Below are positions 24,266 to 33,512 of a stretch of DNA of 64,000 nt, in pieces. A model generated the notes under the pieces. The model made no database searches. It saw only the letters and a list, made by a program, of their open reading frames with translations, and was not told where the DNA came from. A program made the position numbers and the translations under genes. Within the stretch, counting starts at the first letter, position 1, and each line of letters starts with the position of its first letter. The stretch covers positions 829,745 to 893,744 of the forward strand of contig NZ_KZ454944.1 in the NCBI RefSeq assembly GCF_002797415.1, read 5' to 3'. This DNA is from Bacillus alkalisoli. Lineage in GTDB: Bacteria; Bacillota; Bacilli; Bacillales; Bacillaceae_I.

Positions 24266-26672
24266 CTTTTACCCCTCCTTTCTTACCAACCATACGGAAC
24301 TTGATCATCGTATAGATACCAAAGGCAGCAATAACTAAAACAGCTGCTTCAAATAAAGTATCAAAACCTCGGAAATCAACTAGTATTACATTTACCATAT
24401 TTTTTCCACCAGCTCTTTCATATGAATACATCTCAAAAAAGCTTGAAATAGAATCATACAGTCTAGAGCTATTAACAGATATACCAATTATTATTACTAG
24501 TAAACCAACTCCTACAGAGATGATGAAGTTTGTCATTTTAAAGCGTAGTCGATTTACTTCTTTTGAAAGATCAGGTAAGTGATAGAAGCATAGTAAGAAT
24601 AATGCTACTGAAACTGTTTCTATGATTAATTGGGTAAGCGCTAAATCTGGTGCTCGGAATAGTACAAAGAAAAGAGCCATTGTATAACCAACAACACCTA
24701 ATGAAATAATTGCCACCAAACGAGATTTAGCAAACAAAATTGTAACTGCTGCAGCAACCATAACTAGAGCTAATACTAACTCATATATTCCAACAGGAGC
24801 AACATTTTCCGTATTAAATGCAAAAGCGTCTACACGAATAAAAACAGCCCCTAAGAGGACTATCATAAACGCAAATGCAATCGCTAAATAGTCACGGATA
24901 AATCCCGTCATATAAGAATGTGTAAATGCAGCAGACCCTCTATCTATTGCAACTAACCCACCATCATATAATCGGTTTAATGCTAAACGTTGTGGGAACC
25001 AATCGTAAATCTTGCCCCATTTTGCAAGTGTTAAATATAGCAATGATCCGAATGCAACTACTCCAATTGTCATAAATATCTCTTCAGTCCATCCATGCCA
25101 GAAATAAATTTCAACCATTTGGACATCTAACGTATTAAAGTAAATCGATTGTACGGTTACACCTATTAGATTTTTTAATAAATCTGGGAAAAATCCGAAT
25201 ATAATTACTAATGAAGCTAAGATGATTGGAGGAACTAACATACCAATCGGCGCCTCATGTGGTTTTTTATCAAGCTTTTCAGGTTGATATTTACCCATAA
25301 ATGTTTTGAATACTATAACCATGGAATAAATGAACGTAAAAATACTAGCTACCCAAGCTAAAACTGGGAATAGAATGCCTAGTGTATCCATGTTCCAAAT
25401 TCCAATTTCTGTAGCTCTTAACATTCCTGTAAAGAACATCTCTTTACTTAAGAAACCATTGAATGGTGGTAAACCAGCCATCGCAAATGTTCCGATGATG
25501 GCAAGTGTAAACGTAATAGGCATTAACGTCATTAAACCACCAAGTTTACGAATATCACGCGTTCCTGTCTCATGATCGACAATCCCGACTACCATGAACA
25601 GGCTTCCTTTAAACGTTGCATGGTTGATTAAGTGGAAAACAGCGGCCATTGTTGCAACGGAAGCAAACGAATAGGCATGTGTTCCATCTATATCGTAATA
25701 TGCTGCTGCACTACCAATTCCTAGTAGTGTCATAATTAAACCAAGCTGACTCACAGTGGAGAAAGCTAAGATGGACTTTAAATCCGTTTGTTTTACTGCG
25801 GAGAAAGATCCCCAGAACAATGTGATAATACCAAATATCGATATGAGCCAGAACCATTCTGGTGCTCCAGCGAAAACTGGACTCATACGAGCTACTAAAT
25901 ATATTCCCGCTTTAACCATCGTTGCAGAGTGTAGGTATGCACTAACTGGAGTAGGTGCTTCCATCGCATCTGGTAACCAAATATGAAATGGGAATTGAGC
26001 TGATTTTGTAAATGCTCCTAGTAAAAATAGAACCAATGCTGGTACAAATAAATGACTAGATGTTACTAAATCAAGGTTTGCAATAATCTCACGAACGCTA
26101 AACGTGCCAGTCATATTATAAAGAAGAACAATACCACCAAGCATTGCTAATCCACCGAATACGGTAATTAACATCGACTTTTGTGCTCCATAGCGAGATT
26201 TTTCACGGTGATACCAATAACTAATTAATAAGAAAGAAGAAATACTTGTTAACTCCCAGAAGGAGTACATAACGATAAGGTTATCAGAAAGAACAACTCC
26301 AAGCATCGCACCCATAAACATTAATAAATACACGTAAAATGTGTTAAGTGCTTCTTTCTCTTTTGATAAGTAATAAATAGAGTAAAGAACAACTAATGAA
26401 CCTATTCCAGTGATGAGCAAGGCAAAAAGTAAACCTAGACCATCTAAGTACACAATAAAATCAATTCCTAATGAAGGAATCCAGCTCATCGTACTAATAA
26501 AAGCTTCGCCATTCATTATTGGCCCTAAATAACTTATAAAATAAGCAAACAGGACAACTGGCAATACTAGCACAAACCAGCCAGTATGTAATTGACGGAA
26601 ATACTTATGTAAAAATGGCACAAGTACCGCCAAAAGTAATGGCGAAAGAATCACTAAATGAATCAGTGACAA
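24252..26672 (-). CDS. mrpA: Na+/H+ antiporter subunit MrpA
   Basis: This giant subunit of about 806 residues is related to NuoL. The TTG start at 26672 is chosen because GGGGAGG lies eight bases upstream and the resulting start (SLIHLVILSP) matches known MrpA; an in-frame start at 26735 lacks a ribosome site. Key motifs are YSFWELTSISSFLLI (essential Glu), FPFHIWLPDAMEAPTPVSAYLHSATMVKAGIYL and NHATFKGSLFM. The C-terminal third carries the MrpA-specific extension including RAPDLALTQLIIETVSVALFL. It is the first gene of the seven-gene operon. Confidence 0.96.
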   Translation of the reverse strand: MSLIHLVILSPLLLAVLVPFLHKYFRQLHTGWFVLVLPVVLFAYFISYLGPIMNGEAFISTMSWIPSLGIDFIVYLDGLGLLFALLITGIGSLVVLYSIYYLSKEKEALNTFYVYLLMFMGAMLGVVLSDNLIVMYSFWELTSISSFLLISYWYHREKSRYGAQKSMLITVFGGLAMLGGIVLLYNMTGTFSVREIIANLDLVTSSHLFVPALVLFLLGAFTKSAQFPFHIWLPDAMEAPTPVSAYLHSATMVKAGIYLVARMSPVFAGAPEWFWLISIFGIITLFWGSFSAVKQTDLKSILAFSTVSQLGLIMTLLGIGSAAAYYDIDGTHAYSFASVATMAAVFHLINHATFKGSLFMVVGIVDHETGTRDIRKLGGLMTLMPITFTLAIIGTFAMAGLPPFNGFLSKEMFFTGMLRATEIGIWNMDTLGILFPVLAWVASIFTFIYSMVIVFKTFMGKYQPEKLDKKPHEAPIGMLVPPIILASLVIIFGFFPDLLKNLIGVTVQSIYFNTLDVQMVEIYFWHGWTEEIFMTIGVVAFGSLLYLTLAKWGKIYDWFPQRLALNRLYDGGLVAIDRGSAAFTHSYMTGFIRDYLAIAFAFMIVLLGAVFIRVDAFAFNTENVAPVGIYELVLALVMVAAAVTILFAKSRLVAIISLGVVGYTMALFFVLFRAPDLALTQLIIETVSVALFLLCFYHLPDLSKEVNRLRFKMTNFIISVGVGLLVIIIGISVNSSRLYDSISSFFEMYSYERAGGKNMVNVILVDFRGFDTLFEAAVLVIAAFGIYTMIKFRMVGKKGGVKGESK

Positions 26673-26974
26673 GACACAAACCTCCCCTAAATCTTTAATT
26701 TCCTTTAAATGACATAAGAAAACAACGGCAACCAACCTAATTTGTCAAGTGAGGAGCCGAAGTTTTCAAAAGTAAATAATTTTACTTAAGAATGATTACT
26801 GTAACAAATTATATACTAAATTGAATTTGCTTGCATCTCTCTAGGCTTTTAGTATTGACAACTTTGCCCATGTATATTAAATAAATAGAAACTAGGATAA
26901 AACAATGAAAAAAATTTTTTGTATGAATAAAAAATGCATAAATAAGCCACTCTATAGTTAGGGTGGTGGTATGT
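26673..26974. other. Divergent promoter region between mrpA and a small exported protein gene
   Basis: About 300 bases. On the minus strand a TATAAT lies near 26808 without a good -35. On the plus strand a TTGACA-16-TTAAAT promoter is present (26855-26882). No other structure was seen. Confidence 0.5.
26855..26882 (+). promoter_or_regulatory. SigA-like promoter of the gene at 26975
   Basis: Perfect -35 TTGACA (26855-26860), 16-base spacer, -10 TTAAAT. It lies about 90 bases upstream of the start codon. Confidence 0.55.
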
Positions 26975-27211
26975 ATGGTTAAAAGAAAAGCCGCTGTTGC
27001 TCTTTCTATCTTTACAACATTGTTTGCTAGTGCTTGGTGGTTTCATACGGAACAAATAAAGGTTCATCCAGCACAAAATTCAGACCCAACACTAGTATTG
27101 ATTGGAAATAATGCTGGACAAGTTACGGTTTATGAACCGTTTAAACCGCGTGAATATATTCGAGTAGTAGCAAAGAAAAAGAAAGAAAAAGAAGAAGTGG
27201 AACCAACCTGA
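26975..27211 (+). CDS. Small exported or membrane-anchored protein of unknown function
   Basis: The 78-residue protein starts at ATG 26975; GGTGGTGG lies upstream and an in-frame ATG at 26963 is too close to it. The N-terminus KRKAAVALSIFTTLFASAWWF looks like an uncleaved signal anchor or a signal peptide. A ~35-residue extracellular part follows (VLIGNNAGQVTVYEPFKPREYI), then a KKKKEKEEVE tail. No family is recognised. It has its own promoter and terminator and is divergent from the mrp operon. Confidence 0.65.
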   Translation: MVKRKAAVALSIFTTLFASAWWFHTEQIKVHPAQNSDPTLVLIGNNAGQVTVYEPFKPREYIRVVAKKKKEKEEVEPT

Positions 27212-27219
27212 AACGAAAC

Positions 27220-27270
27220 GAGGTTACCAAAAAGAAGTCGGTTCATCGACTCTTTAGGTAACCTTGTTTA
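27220..27270 (+). terminator. Terminator after the small exported protein gene
   Basis: GGTTACC / GGTAACC outer arms and an AAAGA..TCTTT inner stem, then TTGTTTATTT. Confidence 0.7.
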
Positions 27271-27311
27271 TTTATCTTCTATTAATATGAAGAAAATAAG
27301 AACATTTTATT

Positions 27312-27325
27312 TGTATTCGCTTACA
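27312..27325 (-). promoter_or_regulatory. cre-like CcpA box upstream of pgi
   Basis: The minus strand reads TGTAAGCGAATACA, fitting the pattern TGnAAnCGnnnnCA completely. It lies about 85 bases before the pgi start. Confidence 0.55.
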
Positions 27326-27409
27326 ATTCACTACGGTTCTTGAATTCTCTTTCTTTATTAGGTAAAGTGAAGTTGGAATGGCAATTATGTTTTTTAGGAG
27401 GCAATGAAA

Positions 27410-28759
27410 ATGACACATATTCGCTTTGATTATACGAAAGCTTTATCGTTTTTTGGCGAACACGAACTTACATACTTACAAGATGCAGTAAAAGTAGCAC
27501 ACCACTCTTTACACGAGAAAACTGGTGCGGGCAACGATTTTTTAGGTTGGGTAGAACTTCCGACAGATTATGATAAAGAAGAATTTTCTCGTATTGTTGC
27601 AAGTGCAGAGAAAATTAAAAGCGACTCGGATATCCTTTTAGTAGTAGGAATTGGTGGTTCTTACTTAGGAGCACGTGCGGCGATTGAAATGTTAAACCAC
27701 TCTTTCTATAACGCTTTAACGAAAGAGCAACGTAAAACTCCACAAGTAGTTTTCGTTGGAAACAATATTAGTTCAACTTATATGAAAGATTTAATGGAAT
27801 TAATCGAAGGAAAAGATTTCTCTATTAATGTTATTTCTAAATCAGGAACAACTACGGAGCCAGCTCTAGCTTTCCGTATTTTCCGTAAAATGTTAGAAGA
27901 GAAATACGGGAAAGAAGAAGCGCGTAAACGTATTTACGCAACAACAGACGAAGCACGTGGAGCATTAAAAACACTAGCTACAGAAGAAGGCTATGAATCA
28001 TTCATTATTCCGGATGATGTTGGTGGACGTTATTCCGTTCTAACAGCTGTAGGTTTACTACCAATCGCCGTTTCTGGTGTGAATATTGAAGCGATGATGA
28101 AAGGTGCACAAGATGCTAGCATTGATTTAGAAAAATCAGAGCTATCCGAGAACATTGCTTACCAGTACGCAGCAGTCCGTAATGTCCTTTACAACAAGGG
28201 AAAAACGATTGAAATGCTTATTAACTACGAGCCAGGTTTACAATACTTCTCAGAATGGTGGAAGCAATTATTCGGCGAAAGTGAAGGAAAAGATCAGAAA
28301 GGTATTTTCCCTGCATCAGCAAACTTCTCTACAGACCTTCATTCTTTAGGTCAGTATGTACAAGAAGGCCGCCGTGACTTATTTGAAACCATTATTAAAG
28401 TAGAAAAACCTCGTCATGAATTAGTGATTGAAGAAGAAGCGTCAGATTTAGATGGCTTAAACTACTTAGCTGGTCAAACAGTAGACTTTGTAAACACGAA
28501 AGCTTACGAAGGAACGATGCTTGCTCACACAGACGGTGGCGTACCGAACTTAATCGTAAGTATTCCAGAAATGGATGCATACACATTCGGATACTTAGTA
28601 TACTTCTTCGAAAAAGCATGTGCGATGAGCGGTTACTTATTAGGTGTCAACCCGTTTGATCAGCCAGGCGTAGAAGCTTATAAAGTAAACATGTTTGCTT
28701 TATTAGGTAAACCAGGATATGAAGATGTGAAAGCGGAATTAGAGAAGAGATTGAAATAA
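27410..28759 (+). CDS. pgi: Glucose-6-phosphate isomerase
   Basis: The 449-residue cytoplasmic enzyme interconverts glucose-6-phosphate and fructose-6-phosphate. The family signatures are present: [30 protein letters not shown] (sugar-phosphate binding), and in the C-terminal half [16 protein letters not shown] and [14 protein letters not shown] with the catalytic residues. GGAGG is eight bases before ATG 27410 but only two before an in-frame ATG at 27404, so 27410 is preferred. It supplies glucose-6-phosphate that can feed the glycogen operon further along. A possible cre box lies upstream. Confidence 0.97.
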   Translation: MTHIRFDYTKALSFFGEHELTYLQDAVKVAHHSLHEKTGAGNDFLGWVELPTDYDKEEFSRIVASAEKIKSDSDILLVVGIGGSYLGARAAIEMLNHSFYNALTKEQRKTPQVVFVGNNISSTYMKDLMELIEGKDFSINVISKSGTTTEPALAFRIFRKMLEEKYGKEEARKRIYATTDEARGALKTLATEEGYESFIIPDDVGGRYSVLTAVGLLPIAVSGVNIEAMMKGAQDASIDLEKSELSENIAYQYAAVRNVLYNKGKTIEMLINYEPGLQYFSEWWKQLFGESEGKDQKGIFPASANFSTDLHSLGQYVQEGRRDLFETIIKVEKPRHELVIEEEASDLDGLNYLAGQTVDFVNTKAYEGTMLAHTDGGVPNLIVSIPEMDAYTFGYLVYFFEKACAMSGYLLGVNPFDQPGVEAYKVNMFALLGKPGYEDVKAELEKRLK

Positions 28760-28775
28760 AGATAGTTGATATCTT

Positions 28776-28816
28776 GTCCGCATGTCAGTTTTTTTGCTGA
28801 TTGTGCGGGCTTTTAT
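28776..28816 (+). terminator. Terminator after pgi
   Basis: CCGCA / TGCGG and CAG / CTG arms, then CTTTTAT. The stem is interrupted. Confidence 0.6.
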
Positions 28817-28885
28817 CTATTTCAAGGGAAAGGAATGACAATCCCCCCAATAGGGCAACATATTCCTAAAAAGGGGGGTAAAGGC

Positions 28886-29287
28886 ATGATTCCAATTCCT
28901 TCAAAAGTTGAAGGGCAAGAATTCCAATTATACAAATTAGAAAAAGAACTTAAACCGTTAGGCTATGTTATAGGTGGCGGCTGGGAATATGACCATGGTT
29001 ATTTTGATTACAAAATAGATGACAAAGTAGGGTATCAATTCCTTCGTGTACCATTTCAATCAATTGATGGACAGTTGGACTCACATGGTGCAACCGTTGA
29101 AATTGGCCGCCCATTTTTATTAGCACATAAATACCAAGTTGGACTCGATGATAATGTACAAGTATGGAACAAATCGGCGTCTTTCAATCAATTTTCCGAA
29201 CCACAAGACCCAGACGCCGAATTTCCAAAAGAATATGTAGAACTTGGTCATGCACTAGTAAAAGAACTCGAACAAATCTTAACTTAG
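28886..29287 (+). CDS. yugN: YugN-like family protein
   Basis: The 133-residue protein starts at ATG 28886 with AGGGGGG upstream; a longer frame reaching back to 28766 has no ribosome site and overlaps the terminator. Characteristic residues are MIPIPSKVEGQ, GGGWEYDHGYFDYKID and FLRVPFQSIDGQLD. The fold is predicted mixed alpha/beta, with many aromatic residues. The family has no known function. Linkage between pgi and the yugO channel is conserved with B. subtilis. It overlaps the 3' end of yugO by four bases, convergent. Confidence 0.88.
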   Translation: MIPIPSKVEGQEFQLYKLEKELKPLGYVIGGGWEYDHGYFDYKIDDKVGYQFLRVPFQSIDGQLDSHGATVEIGRPFLLAHKYQVGLDDNVQVWNKSASFNQFSEPQDPDAEFPKEYVELGHALVKELEQILT

Positions 29288-30294
29288 TCTTTAATAACCA
29301 ATAGTCTGTCTTGTTCCTCAATCTTAGTATGAAGAGGTGGATTCACCATTGTTTCCCCTCTTCTTTTAATTCCTATTAACAAAATCTTGCTTTGCAATAA
29401 AAAATTACTCATTTGTTCAAACGTCTTTTGTAAATCTTCCTCATTCACATCTAAATATTTTAATTTGCTTCCCTTTAGTTGATCTAACATATTCACCAAA
29501 GTAGTTGACATCCCGTTTGAAACCATACTATTTGTCATACAATAACTAGACAATAAATTTGTTTGAATAATTTCATCAGCACCAGCCCGCTTTGCATTAT
29601 TCACTTGAGTAGCAGTTAATATTTCAGCTATCGTGTAAACCCTTGGATTTAAACCCTTCACTGCTAAAATCGTTAATACGGTGCCCATATCTGCTAACCG
29701 TTCATCTTTTCCTTGATCTGCAGTAATAATCACAATTTCGGCTTCACTAATATTCGCTTTTTTTAACGTTTCATCGTGGCAAGGGTTTCCTTTAATATAA
29801 AAAATAGTATTATGGTGCACGGGTATTTCCTTTAATGTTTCGTCAATCAATACAATGGACATTGGTTCACTAACTAATTCTTTCAGTTGCTCCATAGTTG
29901 CTCTAACTCTTTCATTCCATCCTATTACAATAATGTGTTTTGATCCTTTATAATCCACTTTACCCTCCGTATAAGCAGTCTGTGATGCGATAGCACCCGC
30001 TGCTAACGATACAAAATAAGTTGTAACAAAACCTGTACCAAATAAAATTAAAATAATTGCAATAACTCTGCCTAAAATAGTTATAGGAACGTAATCACCA
30101 TATCCGAGTGTTGCAGTAGTTACAAATGCCCACCAAACTCCGTCAAAAATTAACGGAAATTCTTTAGGTTCTACAAAATGTATAACAATTCCAAAAAACA
30201 GGTTTATGATAAATATGACAGCGAGAATTCGTAAAATAAGCGGCCAGTGTAAAAAGTCAAAATAGTAAGGACCACGTATTTTTCTCCTAGCCAT
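29284..30294 (-). CDS. yugO: YugO potassium channel with RCK domain
   Basis: The 336-residue protein has two TM helices flanking a pore loop with the selectivity filter TLGYGDYVP (canonical GYG). A cytoplasmic RCK_N/TrkA-N domain follows (HIIVIGWNERVRATMEQLKEL, then VIITADQGKDERLADM) and an RCK_C-like end. YugO is a K+ efflux channel; in B. subtilis it mediates electrical signalling in biofilms. Its ATG overlaps the stop of mstX by one base, as in B. subtilis, where MstX aids membrane insertion of YugO. Confidence 0.94.
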   Translation of the reverse strand: MARRKIRGPYYFDFLHWPLILRILAVIFIINLFFGIVIHFVEPKEFPLIFDGVWWAFVTTATLGYGDYVPITILGRVIAIILILFGTGFVTTYFVSLAAGAIASQTAYTEGKVDYKGSKHIIVIGWNERVRATMEQLKELVSEPMSIVLIDETLKEIPVHHNTIFYIKGNPCHDETLKKANISEAEIVIITADQGKDERLADMGTVLTILAVKGLNPRVYTIAEILTATQVNNAKRAGADEIIQTNLLSSYCMTNSMVSNGMSTTLVNMLDQLKGSKLKYLDVNEEDLQKTFEQMSNFLLQSKILLIGIKRRGETMVNPPLHTKIEEQDRLLVIKD

Positions 30295-30545
30295 TATTCC
30301 TTCTCCTGTTTTGTATTCATGAAAGATAATACTTCTTTTATGATGGAATTTATTTTTTTCGTTAATGCTTCTTCACCAATAGCTTCCTTACCTAATTTAA
30401 CTAACTCCATTACTTCTTCATCAAACACAATAACCTCTTTATCTTCCTCAGCCTCATTATATAATTCAATAAATTCATCCAAACTTTCATTCATTTGATC
30501 GATGGCTTGACTTAACTTAGCTTTCTCATCTGGATTTAGCTTCAT
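30294..30545 (-). CDS. mstX: MstX (Mistic)-type protein, short form
   Basis: The 83-residue acidic protein starts at ATG 30545, the second of two adjacent ATGs, with GAGGTG seven bases upstream. The sequence EKAKLSQAIDQMNESLDEFIELYNEAEED and KKINSIIKEVLSFM matches the core of B. subtilis Mistic. The N-terminal ~25 residues of the 110-residue B. subtilis form are absent, as in the short Mistic orthologues of other bacilli. Mistic inserts in the membrane without the Sec system despite its polar surface and promotes production of YugO. Stop and yugO start overlap (TAATG). Confidence 0.9.
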   Translation of the reverse strand: MKLNPDEKAKLSQAIDQMNESLDEFIELYNEAEEDKEVIVFDEEVMELVKLGKEAIGEEALTKKINSIIKEVLSFMNTKQEKE

Positions 30546-30662
30546 CATCTTTCACCTCAATTACTATCATGGTCAAACTAGACATTTTGTAAAACTAACA
30601 AAAGCATAAATTCTAGTGTTTTTGGAAAAATAAACTGAACAATTAAGAGGAGTGAATAATGG

Positions 30663-30845
30663 ATGGATCAAAGACGAGTAAAGCAAATATTATCTTCATC
30701 AGCAGATATTAATGTATTGTATCAGGGTGCTTCTGTTTGGATTGATGAACTTCACGAAGATGGCAGAACTGCAACAGTTCATTTAAGAGGACCATTAGAA
30801 GAGAGAACTACTGTAGATATTGGTGATTTGCAAGAAAGTGAATAG
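30663..30845 (+). CDS. sspH: H-type small acid-soluble spore protein (SspH-like)
   Basis: The 60-residue protein starts at ATG 30663 with GAGGAGTG upstream; an ATG four bases earlier is out of frame. The pattern MDQRRVKQILSS, INVLYQGASVWIDEL and VDIGDLQE follows the SspH family. Such minor SASPs are made in the forespore under SigG. Weak SigG-like elements cannot be assigned with certainty. It supports an endospore-forming host. Confidence 0.85.
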   Translation: MDQRRVKQILSSSADINVLYQGASVWIDELHEDGRTATVHLRGPLEERTTVDIGDLQESE

Positions 30846-30854
30846 GAGAGGAAA

Positions 30855-30885
30855 GAGTCACACTGAACATGGTGTGGCTTTTTTA
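30855..30885 (+). terminator. Terminator after sspH
   Basis: AGTCACAC / GTGTGGCT arms followed by six Ts. Confidence 0.8.
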
Positions 30886-30892
30886 ATGTATA

Positions 30893-30929
30893 AAAAAAAC
30901 TCCTACTAATCTTTGTTAGTAGAAGTTTA
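30893..30929 (-). terminator. Terminator of the symporter gene
   Basis: AAACTTCTACTAA / TTAGTAGGAGTTT on the minus strand, then a run of Ts. Confidence 0.8.
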
Positions 30930-30935
30930 ATATCG

Positions 30936-32102
30936 TTAGCTAGCTTTTTTATTAGTCAACGCATCTACTGCATTCGCAATCGCACCGTCGCCAGTTACGT
31001 TACATGCTGTACCGAAGCTATCTTGCGCCATGTACAGGGCCATCATTAACGCTAGCATTGTTCCGTTAAATCCTAACATTGTGTCAAGTAAACCTAACGC
31101 CGCCATTACTGCTCCACCAGGAACACCAGGTGCTGCAATCATCGTTACACCTAACATCATAATGAATGGGAAAACTAAACCAAATGAAAATTCAAAACCA
31201 TTAATGTACATTACTGCCATCGCACAAGAGACGATTGTAATCGTACTTCCGGAAAGATGAATCGTTGCAAGTAATGGTACAGCGAAATCTGCCACTTTCT
31301 CTTTCACGCCAATTTTCTTTGCTCTTTCTAAAGTAACAGGAATAGTAGATGCAGAAGACTGCGTTCCTAATGCTGTGAAGTATGCTGGTAACATACCTTT
31401 CATCATGGCAAAAGGATTTTTCTTCGAAATCGTTCCACTAATAATATACTGTAAAATTAACATGACAAAATGTAGCGCGATAATTAACACAAACACTTTA
31501 GCAAACACACTCATTATCGTTTGAACTTGTCCACCTTGAGTCATGTTCGCGAAAATACCTAAAATATGAACAGGTAATAATGGAATAATAATTTTAGAGA
31601 TTACTAATTCGATAATAGAACGGAAGTCTACCATTACAGTTTTCAAAGAACTTCCTTTGATTGCTGCCATACCTAATCCAAGCGTGAATGCTAAAACTAG
31701 TGCAGTCATAACACCCATTACGGCAGGAATTTGAATTTCGAAAAATCCAGAAAGCATTGCATCTTCTGCACCGTCAAATGCATTGTTAGAAACACTATTT
31801 CCTAATATAGTAGGGAACAAGGTTACAGCTGCAAAATATGCTAGTAAACCAGCGACTATTGTGGATAAATAAGCTATTCCAGCTGTTATTCCTAGAAACT
31901 TTCCAGCTCCTTTACCTATATCACTAATACCAGGTGCGATGAACGCAATAATAATTAATGGAATGGCAAAGCCTAAAAATGCGCCGAAAATCCCATTAAA
32001 CGTTACGAATAAACGAGTAAACCATTCAGGCATAAACGCCCCAATTAAAATCCCAAGAAAAATCGCCATAATAATTCTAGGTAAAAGTCCTATTTTCCTC
32101 AT
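30936..32102 (-). CDS. Dicarboxylate/amino acid:cation symporter (DAACS family)
   Basis: The 388-residue polytopic membrane protein belongs to the glutamate/dicarboxylate symporter family. Visible are the serine-rich re-entrant loop (GTQSSASTIPVTL), FAVPLLATIHLSGSTIT (helix 7 region) and AAPGVPGGAVMAAL with the second hairpin. Members import Glu, Asp, C4-dicarboxylates or Ser/Thr with Na+ or H+. The protein is shorter than GltT/GltP (about 420-430), and the substrate is not determined. The start ATG 32102 has AGGAGG upstream. Two identical cre boxes lie 35 and 206 bases before the start, suggesting carbon catabolite control. Confidence 0.9.
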   Translation of the reverse strand: MRKIGLLPRIIMAIFLGILIGAFMPEWFTRLFVTFNGIFGAFLGFAIPLIIIAFIAPGISDIGKGAGKFLGITAGIAYLSTIVAGLLAYFAAVTLFPTILGNSVSNNAFDGAEDAMLSGFFEIQIPAVMGVMTALVLAFTLGLGMAAIKGSSLKTVMVDFRSIIELVISKIIIPLLPVHILGIFANMTQGGQVQTIMSVFAKVFVLIIALHFVMLILQYIISGTISKKNPFAMMKGMLPAYFTALGTQSSASTIPVTLERAKKIGVKEKVADFAVPLLATIHLSGSTITIVSCAMAVMYINGFEFSFGLVFPFIMMLGVTMIAAPGVPGGAVMAALGLLDTMLGFNGTMLALMMALYMAQDSFGTACNVTGDGAIANAVDALTNKKAS

Positions 32103-32136
32103 GTTGTTGTCCTCCTAGAAGATACAAATGTAATTT

Positions 32137-32150
32137 TGTTACCGCTTACA
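32137..32150 (-). promoter_or_regulatory. cre box 1 of the symporter gene
   Basis: The minus strand reads TGTAAGCGGTAACA, a full match to TGnAAnCGnnnnCA. It lies 35 bases before the start and just downstream of a TATATT/TATAGT -10-like region, a position consistent with blocking transcription. Confidence 0.65.
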
Positions 32151-32307
32151 TTCTACTATAATATATTCTCTATTAAAACATAAAAAAACATTTTCAAAGA
32201 AAAGTAACCTTATTAAATCTATTTCTTACATTTCAAATTTCTTCAAATTACTTGATTATTAGTGATAAATAGTGAAAAGGAGCATTTAACCTATACTATC
32301 TAGCAAA

Positions 32308-32321
32308 TGTTACCGCTTACA
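32308..32321 (-). promoter_or_regulatory. cre box 2 of the symporter gene
   Basis: Identical 14-mer TGTAAGCGGTAACA, 171 bases upstream of box 1. The 335-base gap to proC holds these two boxes and AT-rich sequence. Confidence 0.6.
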
Positions 32322-32437
32322 CTAACTATCTGGCCCTTATGCTCACTTCTTGTTGAAATATCCTTGAAACTGGATGTCTTCATGTTACGCTTATGTATGG
32401 AGAAACAACTTGAACGGAAAAACGAGGAGCGAAACGA

Positions 32438-33283
32438 ATGCTAAAAAGAAAAACAATAGGATTTATTGGGGCGGGTTCGATGGCAGAAGCGATGATTTCT
32501 GGAATCGTTTCGTCAAACTTATTACCAAGTAATCAAATTATCGCTAGTAATCGCAACAACATAGACCGTTTAGCATCTTTAGAAAAAATGTACGGAATAA
32601 GAGGAGTAACAAAAAATCACCTTTTAATAAGTGAGTTAGATATTATTGTTTTGGCGATGAAGCCGAAAGATATTGAAATAGCTTTGGAAGATTTAAAACC
32701 ATTCGTAAAACCACATCAATTAATATTATCTGTCATTGCTGGAGTTTCAACAGCAATGTTGGAAGAGAGATTACCTAATGGACAAGCTATTATTCGAGTA
32801 ATGCCTAACACGTCAAGTACAATTGGTGAATCTGCGACAGCTATATCGCTAGGAAAAAACGCTACAGCTCAACATAGAAATATGACTGAACTGTTATTGT
32901 CCTCCATAGGGAAAGTATATGTGATAAAAGAAGAACAGATGGATATTTTCACTGGTGTTGCTGGAAGTGGTCCAGCCTACTTTTATTACTTAATGGAGCA
33001 TATGGAAAAAACAGCAAAAGACGCTGGATTAGATCCAACCGTTACAAGAGAAGTAGTGGCACAGACAATATTTGGCGCTGCGAAAATGATTATGGATGGA
33101 AATGAGACCCCTTCACAATTACGTAAAAACGTGACATCTCCAAATGGAACAACGGCAGCAGGTTTATCTGCCCTGCGCAAAAATGGTGGAGGCAGTGCCA
33201 TTTCAGCTGCCATAAAAAGTGCGACCCATCGTTCAAAAGAGCTTTGTGAAGAAAAAAATTCAAAAGAACTAATTTATAATTGA
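32438..33283 (+). CDS. proC: Pyrroline-5-carboxylate reductase
   Basis: The 281-residue protein has an N-terminal Rossmann fold for NADPH (GFIGAGSMAEAMISGI at ~8-23), VLAMKPKDI, SVIAGVS, RVMPNTSSTIGES and the C-terminal dimerisation signature GSGPAYFYYLMEHME, then RKNVTSPNGTTAAGLSAL. It makes proline in the last biosynthetic step. B. subtilis has several paralogues (proG/H/I) and I cannot choose among them. The start ATG 32438 has GAGGAG eight bases upstream. It stands alone, with a terminator after it. Confidence 0.94.
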   Translation: MLKRKTIGFIGAGSMAEAMISGIVSSNLLPSNQIIASNRNNIDRLASLEKMYGIRGVTKNHLLISELDIIVLAMKPKDIEIALEDLKPFVKPHQLILSVIAGVSTAMLEERLPNGQAIIRVMPNTSSTIGESATAISLGKNATAQHRNMTELLLSSIGKVYVIKEEQMDIFTGVAGSGPAYFYYLMEHMEKTAKDAGLDPTVTREVVAQTIFGAAKMIMDGNETPSQLRKNVTSPNGTTAAGLSALRKNGGGSAISAAIKSATHRSKELCEEKNSKELIYN

Positions 33284-33344
33284 GTTACGTTTGATGTAGT
33301 AGTCATATATTATAAAAGGCACTCAATTAGTAAGGTAATTTCAT

Positions 33345-33388
33345 AAAAAAAGGCTAGCAATCGCTATTTGTGATTTGCTAGCCTTTTG
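33345..33388 (+). terminator. Terminator after proC
   Basis: AAAAGGCTAGCAA / TTGCTAGCCTTTT form a perfect 13-bp stem. Confidence 0.85.
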
Positions 33389-33512
33389 TGTCGTTCATGA
33401 ATACTTTCTAACACTTTAAACGTAAATAGTAATATTTGATATAATAGCAGTACTAGTACTTACACATTATAAAAGTAAGAGTAACAAACTGAAGAAATTG
33501 GAGTTGTCTTTC

